Positions 17,363 through 26,113 of a stretch of DNA of 64,000 nt are shown one piece after another; positions within the stretch are counted from its first letter, which is position 1, and each line of letters starts with the position of its first letter. The stretch is from an uncultured Oscillospiraceae bacterium (GTDB lineage Bacteria > Bacillota > Clostridia > Oscillospirales > Ruminococcaceae). Under the pieces are notes generated by a model. It did not search any database and was not told where the DNA came from. It saw nothing but the letters and a program-made list of their open reading frames with translations. The DNA is taken from contig CAKTCT010000011.1 in assembly GCA_934539585.1 (NCBI GenBank), positions 1 to 64,000 on the forward strand, written 5' to 3'. The position numbers and the translations under genes are program-made.

Positions 17363-17908
17363 ATGACGTATTTTATTCTAGGAGTTTCGGTGCTGATCGC
17401 GCTGATCATCGTGATCCGCCGGATCCCGAAATGGCGCAGCGCCCGGATCATCCGGGAGGTCTGCGGTCTTTTGGCCAAAGACCTGCTGGAAAGACTGTCC
17501 GCCGCCAGGATTCGCCCCGATCAGATCGTCAAACTGGGAGTGCAGTCCGATGGTCTGCTGATTGAGCAAGTGGTCGCCGATGACCGGTACATTTATGAGC
17601 CCAAGGATGCGCAGCGCATACTGGGCGCGTATAAATTGACTTACAAACGGGAAAACGGCTGCGAGGTCCATGTCCGCGATCTGGAGATGGTCGCGAAACG
17701 CTTGATTGCTGATCTCGGTCTGACGGACTATACTTATCAGTGGGAGCACAAAACCTACACCTCCAGCGATAACACCTATATCACCACAACGAGAACGGTC
17801 AACGGAAAAGTTGAAACCGTAACCACGCCCAGGACGATCGATACAAGCAAACTCTACATTGTCCGCAAACCGCCGGTGGTTCCCAAAAAGAAAGTCTATT
17901 ACGTATAA
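17363..17908 (+). CDS. Membrane-anchored protein of unknown function
   Basis: 181 aa, not recognised. Residues 2-19 form a single hydrophobic anchor, followed by a basic stop-transfer stretch, a soluble mixed alpha/beta domain and a Ser/Thr-rich region around residues 125-150 (many THT, TTT and TSS steps). The tail is Pro/Lys-rich and ends KKKVYYV. GC content appears lower than in the neighbours. It has its own promoter and terminator, which supports a real gene. The topology is probably N-in or N-out with a single pass; the sequence does not settle which. Confidence 0.7.
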   Translation: MTYFILGVSVLIALIIVIRRIPKWRSARIIREVCGLLAKDLLERLSAARIRPDQIVKLGVQSDGLLIEQVVADDRYIYEPKDAQRILGAYKLTYKRENGCEVHVRDLEMVAKRLIADLGLTDYTYQWEHKTYTSSDNTYITTTRTVNGKVETVTTPRTIDTSKLYIVRKPPVVPKKKVYYV

Positions 17909-17910
17909 CG

Positions 17911-17945
17911 AAACCCGCGGCCGCCCGAAAGCAGCCGCGGGTTTT
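17911..17945 (+). terminator. Terminator of the 17.4-kb gene
   Basis: Stem ACCCGCGGC / GCCGCGGGT (17913-17921, 17934-17942) followed by TTTT. Confidence 0.85.
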
Positions 17946-17953
17946 CTATCACG

Positions 17954-17991
17954 CAAAAATCCCGCCGGGACCCAAAGGGAACCGACGGGAT
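17954..17991 (-). terminator. Terminator of the rpsF-ssb-rpsR operon
   Basis: Minus strand stem ATCCCGTCGG / CCGGCGGGAT (17982-17991 with 17959-17968, one G-U pair) followed by TTTTT. It is back to back with the convergent terminator at 17911-17945. Confidence 0.85.
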
Positions 17992-18015
17992 GCATTTTGC
18001 CGTTGTGCCTGTGAA

Positions 18016-18258
18016 TCAGTCGTTCACGAAGGGCAGAAGCGCAACGTGACGGGCGCGTTTCACGGCCACGGTCAGCTGGCGCTGATGCCGGGCGCAGGTG
18101 CCGGTCACACGGCGGGGAATGATTTTCGCCCGCTCAGAGAGAACCTTGCGGCTGTATTTGCCAATGGTCTTGTAGTCGATGTTCTCGACTTTGTCCACGC
18201 AGAACGCGCAGACTTTTCTGCGGGGCTTTCTGCCGCCGCGGTTATTACGATCCATCAT
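18016..18258 (-). CDS. rpsR: 30S ribosomal protein S18
   Basis: 80 aa. Conserved features include RKVCAFC near residues 14-20, IDYK (27-30), [15 protein letters not shown] (about 48-62) and a C-terminal [11 protein letters not shown] block. It pairs with S6 on the 30S platform. The last gene of rpsF-ssb-rpsR; AAGGAGG is 9 nt before the first of two adjacent ATGs. The retained cysteines suggest a zinc-binding S18 variant, which is inference. Confidence 0.97.
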   Translation of the reverse strand: MMDRNNRGGRKPRRKVCAFCVDKVENIDYKTIGKYSRKVLSERAKIIPRRVTGTCARHQRQLTVAVKRARHVALLPFVND

Positions 18259-18300
18259 GATGGAAATCCTCCTTCTTTACATGTAGCTCCAATGGGCTGA

Positions 18301-18774
18301 TCAGAACGGCAGGTCGCCGTCGTCTGTGTCCACTTCCTCGAACTTTCCGAAGTCGCCGACAGAAAGGCTGCCGCCCTTCTGGGGCTCGTCAAACTGCGGG
18401 GGTTCGGTGGGGAAGGGAATGCCGCTGCGGTCGTTTCCGGAGCCGCCAGACGGCTTGCTGTCCGCGAAATAAGCCTGATCGACAATGACCTCATAGGCGG
18501 TCCGCTTTGCACCGGTCTTGTCCTCGTAATTCCGGGACTGGAGGGAACCCTCCACCGCGATCATGCGGCCCTTGCTGAAGAACTTGCTGATAAATTCAGC
18601 AGTCTGGCGCCAGGCGACGCAAGGGATAAAATCCGCTTGACGTTCGGCGCTGCCTTTGGCCTGGTAATTGCGGTCGACTGCGACCCGGAAGGTCGCCACG
18701 GAAATGCCGCTGCCAGTCTGGCGCAATTCGGGATCGGCGGTGAGCCGTCCCATCAGGATCACACGGTTCAGCAT
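18301..18774 (-). CDS. ssb: Single-stranded DNA-binding protein
   Basis: 157 aa: an N-terminal OB fold (MLNRVILMGRLTADPELR start, residues 1-105), a Gly/Ser/Pro linker and the acidic interaction tail DDGDLPF at the C terminus that recruits replication and repair proteins. Standard position between rpsF and rpsR, 12 nt after rpsF. Confidence 0.97.
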   Translation of the reverse strand: MLNRVILMGRLTADPELRQTGSGISVATFRVAVDRNYQAKGSAERQADFIPCVAWRQTAEFISKFFSKGRMIAVEGSLQSRNYEDKTGAKRTAYEVIVDQAYFADSKPSGGSGNDRSGIPFPTEPPQFDEPQKGGSLSVGDFGKFEEVDTDDGDLPF

Positions 18775-18786
18775 TGCGGTACCTCC

Positions 18787-19080
18787 TTACACTCTGGCGA
18801 CAACCAGAGAACGCAGGATGCCGTCGGTAATGTTCAGACGTCTTTCGAGCTCCATGGGGAAGGAAGGAACGCTGTTGAAGTTAAACAGCACGTAGTAGCC
18901 TTCGGTCTCATCGTTGATCTCGTAGGCCAGGACCCGCTTGCCCCACTCGTCAACAGACTCCAGGGTCGCGTTTTCCTGAATGACAGCGGTGAACTTCTCA
19001 ATCAGAGCCTTGATCGCGTCTTCGCCCTGCTTGGTGCTCAGCACCACCATCGCCTCGTAATTCTCGTTTGCTTTTGCCAT
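18787..19080 (-). CDS. rpsF: 30S ribosomal protein S6
   Basis: 97 aa with the ferredoxin-like S6 fold: NYEAMVVLS at the start, the WGKRVLAYEI-x-x-x-x-EGYYVLFNF block, and an ELERRL helix. The start at 19080 is set by AAGGAGGTG; the longer in-frame ATG upstream overlaps that site. First gene of a three-gene operon driven by a perfect promoter. Confidence 0.97.
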   Translation of the reverse strand: MAKANENYEAMVVLSTKQGEDAIKALIEKFTAVIQENATLESVDEWGKRVLAYEINDETEGYYVLFNFNSVPSFPMELERRLNITDGILRSLVVARV

Positions 19081-19091
19081 GAAAAAGCACC

Positions 19092-19163
19092 TCCTTTTGG
19101 ACATATGGCCCCGGAACGTTCAGGTCCGGAGCAAGGAATGTGTTAACCGGACGAACCAGTAAC
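19092..19163 (-). promoter_or_regulatory. rpsF leader, candidate S6:S18 regulatory element
   Basis: The transcript leader between the promoter and rpsF can fold a hairpin from CTCCGGACC and GTTCCGGGG just before the ribosome binding site. S6:S18-binding leaders with an unpaired CCG are known in many bacteria. The match to that class is inference by position and the CCG-bearing stem only. Confidence 0.35.
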
Positions 19164-19169
19164 AGAACA

Positions 19170-19198
19170 ATTATAGCAGACAGTCCCCGGCTTGTCAA
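19170..19198 (-). promoter_or_regulatory. Perfect consensus promoter of rpsF operon
   Basis: Minus strand TTGACA (19193-19198), 17 bp, TATAAT (19170-19175), with TG one base before the -10. Matching both hexamers plus the extended -10 predicts very high expression. Confidence 0.93.
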
Positions 19199-19222
19199 GG
19201 GTTTTTGCAAATTTTGCCATGC

Positions 19223-19256
19223 AAAAAAAGAACGCCTGTCAAAACGCGGACAGGCG
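19223..19256 (-). terminator. Terminator of the rimP-to-ribF operon
   Basis: Minus strand stem CGCCTGTC / GACAGGCG (19249-19256 with 19233-19240), then TTC and a run of seven T. It sits just before the rpsF promoter and insulates the two operons. Confidence 0.85.
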
Positions 19257-19339
19257 CCGGGAAACATGCAACGGGTGCTGCTGGATTCAGTATAGCACCT
19301 TTCCCCGGCGAGAAACGTCGAATCCCGCCGGGGAAAAAA

Positions 19340-20257
19340 TTATCCCAGAAGGGGAGTGAGCCGCGCTTTCGCCGTGTCCGCGTCGGCGGCGATCTGGCGG
19401 AAAAGCTCCTCCACCGACCCGAATTTCCGCTCCGGCCGGAGGAAAGAGACAAAGGACAGCGTCACCCGCCTCCCGTAGAGGTCCCCGTGGTAGTCCAGGA
19501 GATAGGTCTCGGCAGAGGGCGCGTCGCCTCCGGCAATGGTGGGCTTGACCCCCACGTTGGTCACGCCCATCCATTCCTTGCCGTCGATGGCGGCCAGGGT
19601 GGCGTAGACCCCGAACCGGGGCAGCAGACTCCCGGCGGGGTAGAGCTGGTTGATGGTGGGATAGCCCATTTTCCGGCCCAGCTGGCGGCCGTGGACCACG
19701 GGGAAATCAATGGCGTAGCGCTCTCCCAGGAGCCGTGCCGCCCCCTCCGGGTCCCCTTCCCGGAGCAGTTCCCGGATGCGGGTGGAACTCACCGGCGCGC
19801 CGTCCTCCAGCAGCGCCGGGACCGTCTCGAAGCGGATACCGGCCTCCCTGCAGAGAGCCCCCAGCAGCGCCGCGTCCCCCCGGGCATTGCGGCCGAAGCG
19901 GAAATCCGGGCCGCAGAATACCGCCCGGGCGTTCAGGCGGTCCCGGAGCATTTCTGCAAAGAACGCCTCCGGCTCCAGGTCCCGAAAGGCGGAAAATGGC
20001 GGTTCGCAGACCAGCTCCACCCCCAGATTTTCCAGGATCGCCCGCTTCCGCTCCGGGGAGAGGATGGCGGCGAAGTGGGGCTTGGTGATGCGGTCCGGGT
20101 CGTCGAAGGTAAAGGTGAACACCGTGGGGAACAGCTCCGGCCCGCAGGCCACCGCCTGGCGGATCACCTCCCGGTGCCCCCGGTGGAGCCCGTCAAACAG
20201 GCCCAGGGCCACGGCAGAGGGCCGGTCCAGCTTGGGAATATCCGTGGTATAGCGCAT
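19340..20257 (-). CDS. ribF: Bifunctional riboflavin kinase/FAD synthetase
   Basis: 305 aa. The N-terminal FMN adenylyltransferase has GLFDGLHRGHR (about residues 18-28), a variant of the usual G-x-F-D-G-x-H-x-G-H site, and SSTRIREL (about 157). The C-terminal riboflavin kinase has GYPTINQL (about 196) and GVYAT. It makes FMN and FAD. The start at 20257 follows AAGGAG; upstream residues of the longer frame overlap truB. Last gene of the nine-gene rimP operon. Confidence 0.95.
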   Translation of the reverse strand: MRYTTDIPKLDRPSAVALGLFDGLHRGHREVIRQAVACGPELFPTVFTFTFDDPDRITKPHFAAILSPERKRAILENLGVELVCEPPFSAFRDLEPEAFFAEMLRDRLNARAVFCGPDFRFGRNARGDAALLGALCREAGIRFETVPALLEDGAPVSSTRIRELLREGDPEGAARLLGERYAIDFPVVHGRQLGRKMGYPTINQLYPAGSLLPRFGVYATLAAIDGKEWMGVTNVGVKPTIAGGDAPSAETYLLDYHGDLYGRRVTLSFVSFLRPERKFGSVEELFRQIAADADTAKARLTPLLG

Positions 20258-20259
20258 AG

Positions 20260-21180
20260 TCAGCTCCTTTGGATGAAAAGTTTTTCCAGGACCAGCTCCG
20301 CCGTTTCCGTCCGGCACCGGGCCAGCCCCAGAAAGGCCCCGTCGGAGCCGTACACGGCGTGGGAGCCGGGAACCTCCTGGTGCCGCACCCGGTTCAGGTC
20401 CAGGCGGACGCCGTTTTCAAACATCCGGGACTGGACCGGGCTCAGCCGGATGACCGGCAGCCCCCGGAACAGGCTCTCCACCGGCAGAAGGGCCTCTCCC
20501 AGACGCCCCTCGTCCACCAGGTCCTGGATTTCCTCCAGCGTCCGGCAGTCGGCCAGGGTGAATCCGGCGGCTTCGGTCCGGGTCAGGGAGGTCATGATGC
20601 CGCCGCAGCCCAGGACTTCCCCCAGGTCGTGGCAGAGGGTCCGGATGTAGGTTCCCTTGGAACAGCAAACGTCCAGAACCGCCTCCCGGGTGGATTCTTC
20701 ATAGGAAAGCAGTTCCAGAGAGTGGATGGTGATCTTCCGGGGCGTCCGCTCCACCTCCACGCCTTTCCGGGCAAGGTCGTAAAGCCGCTGGCCGTTGATT
20801 TGTACAGCGGAATACATTGGCGGAAGCTGGGAAATGGTTCCCCGGAAGCCTCGGAGGGCGTCCTCCAAGGCGGCTCGCTTCACCGGACGGGGGTCCTCCC
20901 GAAGGACCGTCCCCCAAATGTCCTGGGTGTCGGTGGTCTGGCCGAAACGGACCCCGGCCCGGTAGCGCTTGTCGGTAATGGGGACCAGGTCGCAGGCTTT
21001 GGTGGCCCCGCCGAAAAACACCGGCAGGACCCCGGTGGCCATAGGGTCCAGGGTGCCGGAGTGGCCCAGCTTCCGGGTCCGGGTCATCCCCCGGAGCTTG
21101 GCGATAACGTCGAAGGAGGTGAATTTCTGGGGCTTGTTGACGCAGAGAACGCCCTGGAAGGCGGTGGCGTTTTGGGTCAT
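20260..21180 (-). CDS. truB: tRNA pseudouridine(55) synthase
   Basis: 306 aa. Catalytic Asp45 lies in GHSGTLDPMATG (residues 39-50). KPQKFTSFDV near the N terminus and the CCSKGTYIRTL block (about 175-185) are typical. It modifies U55 in the T loop of tRNAs. The ATG overlaps the stop of the nrnA gene by 4 nt and ribF follows after 2 nt, so translation is coupled. Confidence 0.96.
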   Translation of the reverse strand: MTQNATAFQGVLCVNKPQKFTSFDVIAKLRGMTRTRKLGHSGTLDPMATGVLPVFFGGATKACDLVPITDKRYRAGVRFGQTTDTQDIWGTVLREDPRPVKRAALEDALRGFRGTISQLPPMYSAVQINGQRLYDLARKGVEVERTPRKITIHSLELLSYEESTREAVLDVCCSKGTYIRTLCHDLGEVLGCGGIMTSLTRTEAAGFTLADCRTLEEIQDLVDEGRLGEALLPVESLFRGLPVIRLSPVQSRMFENGVRLDLNRVRHQEVPGSHAVYGSDGAFLGLARCRTETAELVLEKLFIQRS

Positions 21181-22130
21181 TCCGTTCCCTCCAGAGCGCG
21201 TCCCGCCGCCCCCAGAATCAGAGCCTTGACCTCGTCCAGGCTGCCCTCGATGGTGCAGCCCGCCGCCCGGGCGTGGCCGCCGCCGCCGAATTTCTGGCAG
21301 ATGAGGTTGGCGTCTACAGTCTCCGCCGTCCGAAGGGAGACCTTGTACTCCCGGGGGCCCCGCTCCTTCAGGGTGATGCCGATCTCCACGCCCTCGATCT
21401 TCCGGGGAATGGCGGCGATGCCCCCCAGCTCGGATTCCATGAGACCGGTCCGGGCCAGCATGTCCAGGGAGACCAGGATCAGAGCCGCCCGGCCGTTGAA
21501 GTGCATTTCCAAGGAGTTCAGCGCCTCCCGTTCCGCCGCCAGCATGGGCAGGGACTTGACCTCGATGAGGATGCGGTTCAGCTCCTTGTAGCGGCACCCG
21601 GCCTCAATCAGGTCGGCGGCGATGCGGTGGGTCCGGGGGGTGGTGTTGGTGTAGGCGAAGCAGCCGCTGTCCGTGACCAGCCCGGTGTACAGGCAGTCGG
21701 CGATGTCCCGGGTCATGGGGACCCCCAGCTCCCGGATCACAGCGTAGATCAGCTCCGTGGTGGCGGCGGCGTCAGGGTCCAGAAACAGCCGCTCCGCAAA
21801 GCGGGTGTTGGAGGGGTGGTGGTCAATGGCCAGCTCTACCCGGCCCCGGTAGGGGTCCAGGGCCTCACCGAAAAGCTGCTCGTCGGCAATGTCCACGGAA
21901 ACGACGGTTTTGGGCGCAAAATCCCCGCCGCAGCCCTCCGTTGTATGCAGGAGGTTCCGGGGAGTCGGGTCGTTGACCAGGAGCCGGGCCCGCTTGCCCA
22001 TGCTCCGCAGCGCCCGGCAGAGAGCGCCGCCGCTGCCCAGGGTGTCTCCGTCGGGGTTCCGGTGGCAGAGAATGAGCACGTCCTCTGCGCCCCGGAGAAA
22101 CGCCGCCGCTTCTTTGCAGTTGATTTCCAT
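21177..22130 (-). CDS. nrnA: DHH/DHHA1 bifunctional oligoribonuclease and PAP phosphatase
   Basis: 317 aa NrnA-type phosphoesterase degrading nanoRNAs and 3'-phosphoadenosine 5'-phosphate. The DHH domain has HRNPDGDTLGS (H23, D27, D29), VDIAD and the DHH in AIDHHPSN. The C-terminal DHHA1 domain ends with FGGGGHARAAGC. Start at 22130 chosen from a purine-rich site and domain start. Position between rbfA and truB is the usual Firmicutes order. Confidence 0.93.
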   Translation of the reverse strand: MEINCKEAAAFLRGAEDVLILCHRNPDGDTLGSGGALCRALRSMGKRARLLVNDPTPRNLLHTTEGCGGDFAPKTVVSVDIADEQLFGEALDPYRGRVELAIDHHPSNTRFAERLFLDPDAAATTELIYAVIRELGVPMTRDIADCLYTGLVTDSGCFAYTNTTPRTHRIAADLIEAGCRYKELNRILIEVKSLPMLAAEREALNSLEMHFNGRAALILVSLDMLARTGLMESELGGIAAIPRKIEGVEIGITLKERGPREYKVSLRTAETVDANLICQKFGGGGHARAAGCTIEGSLDEVKALILGAAGRALEGTE

Positions 22131-22146
22131 AGGGAAACCGCCTTTC

Positions 22147-22509
22147 TTATTCTTCCTCGCCGGAATCGGTTTCGTCCAGCTCGTGGAGGATTTCGTTGAT
22201 CTTGGCGCTGTAAGCAATGGAGCCGTCGGCGATAAAGTGGAGCTCCGGGCACTTCCGCAGGTGGAGCCGGTTGGCGATCTCCTTCCGCAGGAAGCCGGAA
22301 GCGGAATTGAGGCCCTTGATGGACTCCTTGGTGGCCGCCTCGCCCTCCAGAGCGGAGACGTTGACCTTGCAGTGGGAAAGATCGCCGGAGACCTCGCAGC
22401 GGATGATGCTGAGCATCCGGGAGACCCGGGGGTCCTTGACCTCCCGGAGCAGAACGCTGAGTTCCCGTTTCAGATCTTCGGACAGACGTCCGACCTTATA
22501 ACTTGGCAT
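22147..22509 (-). CDS. rbfA: Ribosome-binding factor A
   Basis: 120 aa, KH-like fold, needed for late 30S maturation and cold adaptation. YKVGRLSEDLKRELS at the N terminus and the LRKEIANRLHLRKCPELHF block (about 75-93) are diagnostic; the tail is acidic. Start 22509 follows GAAAGGAAAAAGCT. Confidence 0.95.
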   Translation of the reverse strand: MPSYKVGRLSEDLKRELSVLLREVKDPRVSRMLSIIRCEVSGDLSHCKVNVSALEGEAATKESIKGLNSASGFLRKEIANRLHLRKCPELHFIADGSIAYSAKINEILHELDETDSGEEE

Positions 22510-22575
22510 AGCTTTTTCCTTTCTCAAAACAGGCGAAACGGGCGGACTGTCAGCCCGCCCGTCCGGTAGGGGACC

Positions 22576-25455
22576 TTAGTCCCGGTATTCCTCGACGGTG
22601 AAGGCTTCGTAGATGTCGCCTTCCTTGATGTCGTTGAACTTGGCCAGCGTGACGCCGCACTCGTAGCCCTGGGCCACCTCTTTGGCGTCGTCCTTGAAGC
22701 GCTTCAGAGAGGCGATGGCGTCCACGGCGATAATGATGCCGTCCCGGACCACCCGGATCTGGGCGTTGCGGGCGATCTTGCCGTCCAGGACGTAGCAGCC
22801 TGCCACAGTGCCCACGTTGGTGATCTTGTAGACCTGGCGGACCTCGATGCGGCCCATCTCGACCTCCCGGGTCTTGGGGGCCAGCATGCCCTTCATGGCG
22901 GCCTTGACGTCGTCAATGGCGTCGTAGATGATACGGTACAGCCGAAGCTCCACGTTCTGCTCCTCAGCGGCGGCCTTGGTGTTGGGGTCGGGCCGGACGT
23001 TGAAGCCGATGATGATGGCGTGGGAGGCGTTGGCCAGCATGATGTCGGAGTTGTTGATGGCCCCGACGCCGGTGTGGATGACCCGCACCCGGACCTCGTC
23101 GGTGGAGAGCTTCTCCAGGGACTGCTTCACGGCCTCGGCGGTGCCCTGCACGTCGGCCTTGACGATCAGGGGCAGCTCCTTCATCTCGCCCTCGGCGATC
23201 TGGCTGAACAGGTTATCCAGCGTGACCTTCTGGTAGGTCTTGAAGATGGCTTCCTTCTGCTCGGCGCGGCGCTGTTCCACCAGCTCCCGGGCAAGGCGTT
23301 CGTCCTCGACGGCGTTGAAGATGTCGCCGGCGGCGGGAACTTCGGTCATGCCGGTGATCTCCACAGGAATGGAGGGACCGGCGGATTCCACCACCTGACC
23401 GCGGTCGTTGCGCATCTGGCGCACACGGCCCACGGAGGTGCCGGCGATGATGATGTCGCCGGAGTGGAGGGTGCCGTTCTGGACCAGCAGGGTGGCCACA
23501 GGGCCGCGGCCCTTGTCCAGACGGGCTTCAATGACCGCGCCCTTGGCCAGACGGTTGGGATTGGCTTTCAGGTCCTGGACGTCAGCCACCAGGCAGATAT
23601 TCTCCAGCAGCTCGTCAACGCCCTGGCCGGTAACGGCGGAAACAGGGACGCAGATGACGTCGCCGCCCCATTCCTCGGGGACCAGCTCGTATTCGGTGAG
23701 CTCCTGCTTGACCCGCTCGGGATCGGCGTGGGGTTTATCCATCTTGTTGATGGCCACGATGATGGAAACACCGGCGGCCTTGGCGTGATGGATGGCTTCC
23801 ACGGTCTGGGGCATGATGCCGTCGTCGGCGGCCACCACCAGGATGGCGATGTCGGTGACAGCCGCGCCCCGGGCCCGCATGGCGGTGAAGGCTTCGTGGC
23901 CGGGAGTGTCTAAGAAGGTGACGTAGCGGTCGCCCACCTTGACCCGGTAAGCGCCGATGTGCTGGGTGATGCCGCCGGCCTCGGTGTCGGTGACGTGGGA
24001 GTTGCGGATCCGGTCCAGAAGGGAGGTCTTGCCGTGGTCCACGTGGCCCATGACCACCACAACGGGGCTGCGCTCCACCAGGTCCTCGGAGGCGTCCTCC
24101 TCGTCCTTGATCAGCTGCTCCTCAATGGTGACGATGACCTCTTTTTCGATCTTGGCGTTGTATTCCATGGCCACCAGAGAGGCGGTGTCGAAGTCGATGA
24201 CCTCGTTCTGGGCCGCCATAACACCCATCATCATCAGCTTCTTGATGACGTCGGAGACGGTGACTTTCAGCCGGGAGGCCAGCTCGGAGACGGTGATCTC
24301 ATCGGGGATCAGCACCTTGAGTTGCTGCTTCCGGGCCCGCTCCAGAGCCAGGCGCTGGAGCTTCTCGGCCTCGGTCTCCCGCTTGGTGGAGAAGCGGTCC
24401 TTCTTCTTGGTCTGGGATTTCTGTTTGATCTTCTGTTTGCGCTGCTGGGAGTCCCGCCCGCCGGGAGTCTGGGGGGCGATGGTCTCATAGCGCTCGTTGT
24501 ATTTGTCCAGATTGACGTCGCCGGTGCGGGTGTCCACGTGGCGGACGGTGCGCTCCTTCTCCACAGGCTCGGCAGGAGCGGTGGGAACGGGCGGCTTGGC
24601 CGGAGCGGAATTGAAGGCGTTTCTCCGGTCCTGGCCGGGGCGGTTGTTCCGATTATCCCGGTTGTCGGGGCGGCCGTTCCGGTTGTCCCGGTCGAAATTG
24701 GGCCGGGCGAAGCGGTCGTTGTTCTGGGGACGGCCGTTGTTCCGGTCGTTGCTGCGGTCATTGTTCCGGTTCCCGAAGGAGCCGTCGTTCCGGGGACGGT
24801 CATTGCGGAAGCCCCGGTCGCCGCCGTTCTGGGCGGGACGGCTGTTCCGGTCGCCGAAGCCGTTCCGGGCGGGCTGCCCGGCAGGAGCGGTGCGGTTTTC
24901 GGGAGCCTTGGGGGCAGGAGCCGCCTTGGGCTCCTCGACCTTCGCTTCGGGAGCCTTGGGAGCGGGAGCCGCCTTGGCTTCCTCCGCCTTCGCCTCGGGA
25001 GCCTTGGGAGCCGGAGCCGCCTTGACTTCCTCAACCTTCGCCTCGGGAGCCTTAGGCGCGGGAGCCGCCTTGACTTCCTCCGCCTTCGCCTCGGGAGCCT
25101 TAGGCGCGGGAGCGGCCTTGACTTCCTCCGCCTTCACCTCGGGAGCCTTGGGAGCGGGAGCCGCTTTGGGTTCTTCCTTCTTCTCCGCAGCCTTGGCGGC
25201 CTTCTTCTCGGCGTCGGACTTGGCCTTTTCCACCAGCACCGGAGACTTCTCCTTGTCGGCGAAATACTGGTCAAAGTTGGACACCTGCTTGCCCTGGGTG
25301 TAGTGCTCGAAGACCACGTTCAGTTCTTCTTCGCTAAGGGCGGTGGCGTGCTTCCGGGGCTCGCCGCCGAAATAGTTGTCCAGCAGGTCGATGATGTCCT
25401 TTTTGGGGACGTTCAGGTCCCGGGCGACTTCGTGTACGCGATATTTCAATGTCAT
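22576..25455 (-). CDS. infB: Translation initiation factor IF-2
   Basis: 959 aa GTPase that places initiator tRNA. An N-terminal helical domain (residues 1-55) is followed by a Lys/Ala/Glu/Pro region with six 16-residue repeats of [10 protein letters not shown] (97-186) and an Asn/Arg/Asp/Gly-rich stretch (about 197-282). The conserved IF-2 N-domain and G domain follow: G1 GHVDHGKT (470-477), DTPGHEAF (about 518) and NKMD (about 570). Domains II-IV complete the protein. It overlaps the ylxQ stop by 4 nt. The repeat region is low complexity and probably disordered. Confidence 0.98.
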   Translation of the reverse strand: MTLKYRVHEVARDLNVPKKDIIDLLDNYFGGEPRKHATALSEEELNVVFEHYTQGKQVSNFDQYFADKEKSPVLVEKAKSDAEKKAAKAAEKKEEPKAAPAPKAPEVKAEEVKAAPAPKAPEAKAEEVKAAPAPKAPEAKVEEVKAAPAPKAPEAKAEEAKAAPAPKAPEAKVEEPKAAPAPKAPENRTAPAGQPARNGFGDRNSRPAQNGGDRGFRNDRPRNDGSFGNRNNDRSNDRNNGRPQNNDRFARPNFDRDNRNGRPDNRDNRNNRPGQDRRNAFNSAPAKPPVPTAPAEPVEKERTVRHVDTRTGDVNLDKYNERYETIAPQTPGGRDSQQRKQKIKQKSQTKKKDRFSTKRETEAEKLQRLALERARKQQLKVLIPDEITVSELASRLKVTVSDVIKKLMMMGVMAAQNEVIDFDTASLVAMEYNAKIEKEVIVTIEEQLIKDEEDASEDLVERSPVVVVMGHVDHGKTSLLDRIRNSHVTDTEAGGITQHIGAYRVKVGDRYVTFLDTPGHEAFTAMRARGAAVTDIAILVVAADDGIMPQTVEAIHHAKAAGVSIIVAINKMDKPHADPERVKQELTEYELVPEEWGGDVICVPVSAVTGQGVDELLENICLVADVQDLKANPNRLAKGAVIEARLDKGRGPVATLLVQNGTLHSGDIIIAGTSVGRVRQMRNDRGQVVESAGPSIPVEITGMTEVPAAGDIFNAVEDERLARELVEQRRAEQKEAIFKTYQKVTLDNLFSQIAEGEMKELPLIVKADVQGTAEAVKQSLEKLSTDEVRVRVIHTGVGAINNSDIMLANASHAIIIGFNVRPDPNTKAAAEEQNVELRLYRIIYDAIDDVKAAMKGMLAPKTREVEMGRIEVRQVYKITNVGTVAGCYVLDGKIARNAQIRVVRDGIIIAVDAIASLKRFKDDAKEVAQGYECGVTLAKFNDIKEGDIYEAFTVEEYRD
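24898..25167 (-). repeat. Six in-frame 48-bp repeats within infB
   Basis: The codons for residues 97-186 of IF-2 repeat with a 48-bp period, each unit encoding [10 protein letters not shown] plus a six-residue Lys/Glu/Ala/Val-rich spacer. All copies keep frame. This could vary in number between strains by slippage or recombination. Confidence 0.9.
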
Positions 25456-25799
25456 AGAATCGTTTCCTCCGTTTCGTTGTGGGCCAGCGTCAGCTTCGCG
25501 GCAAATCCCTGATCGGTCACGCCGATGACTCCGGTTTTGCGTCCGATGACCCGGGGCATTTCCTCCAGGGTGTGGGGGAGGGGGAGCCAGGGCACCGACA
25601 GCTTCTCGGCAAGGAAGCGGACCTCCTTGACGGTTTTCGGGGAAAGCTCCCGGGCGGTGAGGAGGAGAAAAACCTCCCCGCGCTCCGCGGCGGCCTTCAC
25701 CGTGTCAAATCCGTAGGCAAGGCGCTTTGCGCGCATACATAGGGAAAGGGTGGAATCAAACCGGTTCAAATTTTTCAAATCTTCCTTTCCATAGTTCAT
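25452..25799 (-). CDS. ylxQ: L7Ae-family ribosomal/RNA-binding protein YlxQ
   Basis: 115 aa L7Ae/L30e fold. It has an early [17 protein letters not shown] segment resembling the G-x-x-x-x-A-x-x-x-x-x-G-x-x-x-V helix pair of the family, a [11 protein letters not shown] strand, and the [16 protein letters not shown] terminus. It is the standard partner between ylxR and infB and is thought to bind K-turn RNA. There is no clear Shine-Dalgarno at the start 10 nt after ylxR, so coupling is likely. Confidence 0.85.
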   Translation of the reverse strand: MNYGKEDLKNLNRFDSTLSLCMRAKRLAYGFDTVKAAAERGEVFLLLTARELSPKTVKEVRFLAEKLSVPWLPLPHTLEEMPRVIGRKTGVIGVTDQGFAAKLTLAHNETEETIL

Positions 25800-25809
25800 T
25801 GGGGGCGGG

Positions 25810-26082
25810 TCAGTTCTGGTGATTTTCCAGCTCCGCCTCCATGGCGTCGTAAATTTCATCCGGGATTCTGCACTGGAAGGAGCGCTCGATCCGGCGGTTT
25901 TTCCGGGCCTTTTTCAAACACTCGGGAGAAGGGCAGACATAAGCGCCGCGTCCGGCCTTTTTCCCCGTGAGATCGATGGAAATCTCGCCTTCCGGCGGCT
26001 TCACCACGCGGACGAGCTCCTTTTTGGGCTTCATCTCTCCGCAGCCGGCGCACATCCGCAGCGGGACACGTTTCACTTGCAT
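25810..26082 (-). CDS. ylxR: YlxR family RNA-binding protein
   Basis: 90 aa. The two hallmarks are LRMCAGCGEMKPKKELVR (residues 8-25) and GRGAYVC (about 44-50). YlxR is encoded beside nusA and binds nucleic acid; some members have been linked to RNase P or transcription control. Located between nusA and ylxQ. Confidence 0.93.
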   Translation of the reverse strand: MQVKRVPLRMCAGCGEMKPKKELVRVVKPPEGEISIDLTGKKAGRGAYVCPSPECLKKARKNRRIERSFQCRIPDEIYDAMEAELENHQN

Positions 26083-26113
26083 GACAGTCTCCTTTCTCCT
26101 GAATCAAAGGCTC

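Noticed and set aside
19260..19339. CCCCGGCG / CGCCGGGG hairpin and a lone TATACT after ribF
   Set aside because: No T run on either strand and no -35 for the -10; the proper terminator is at 19223-19256.
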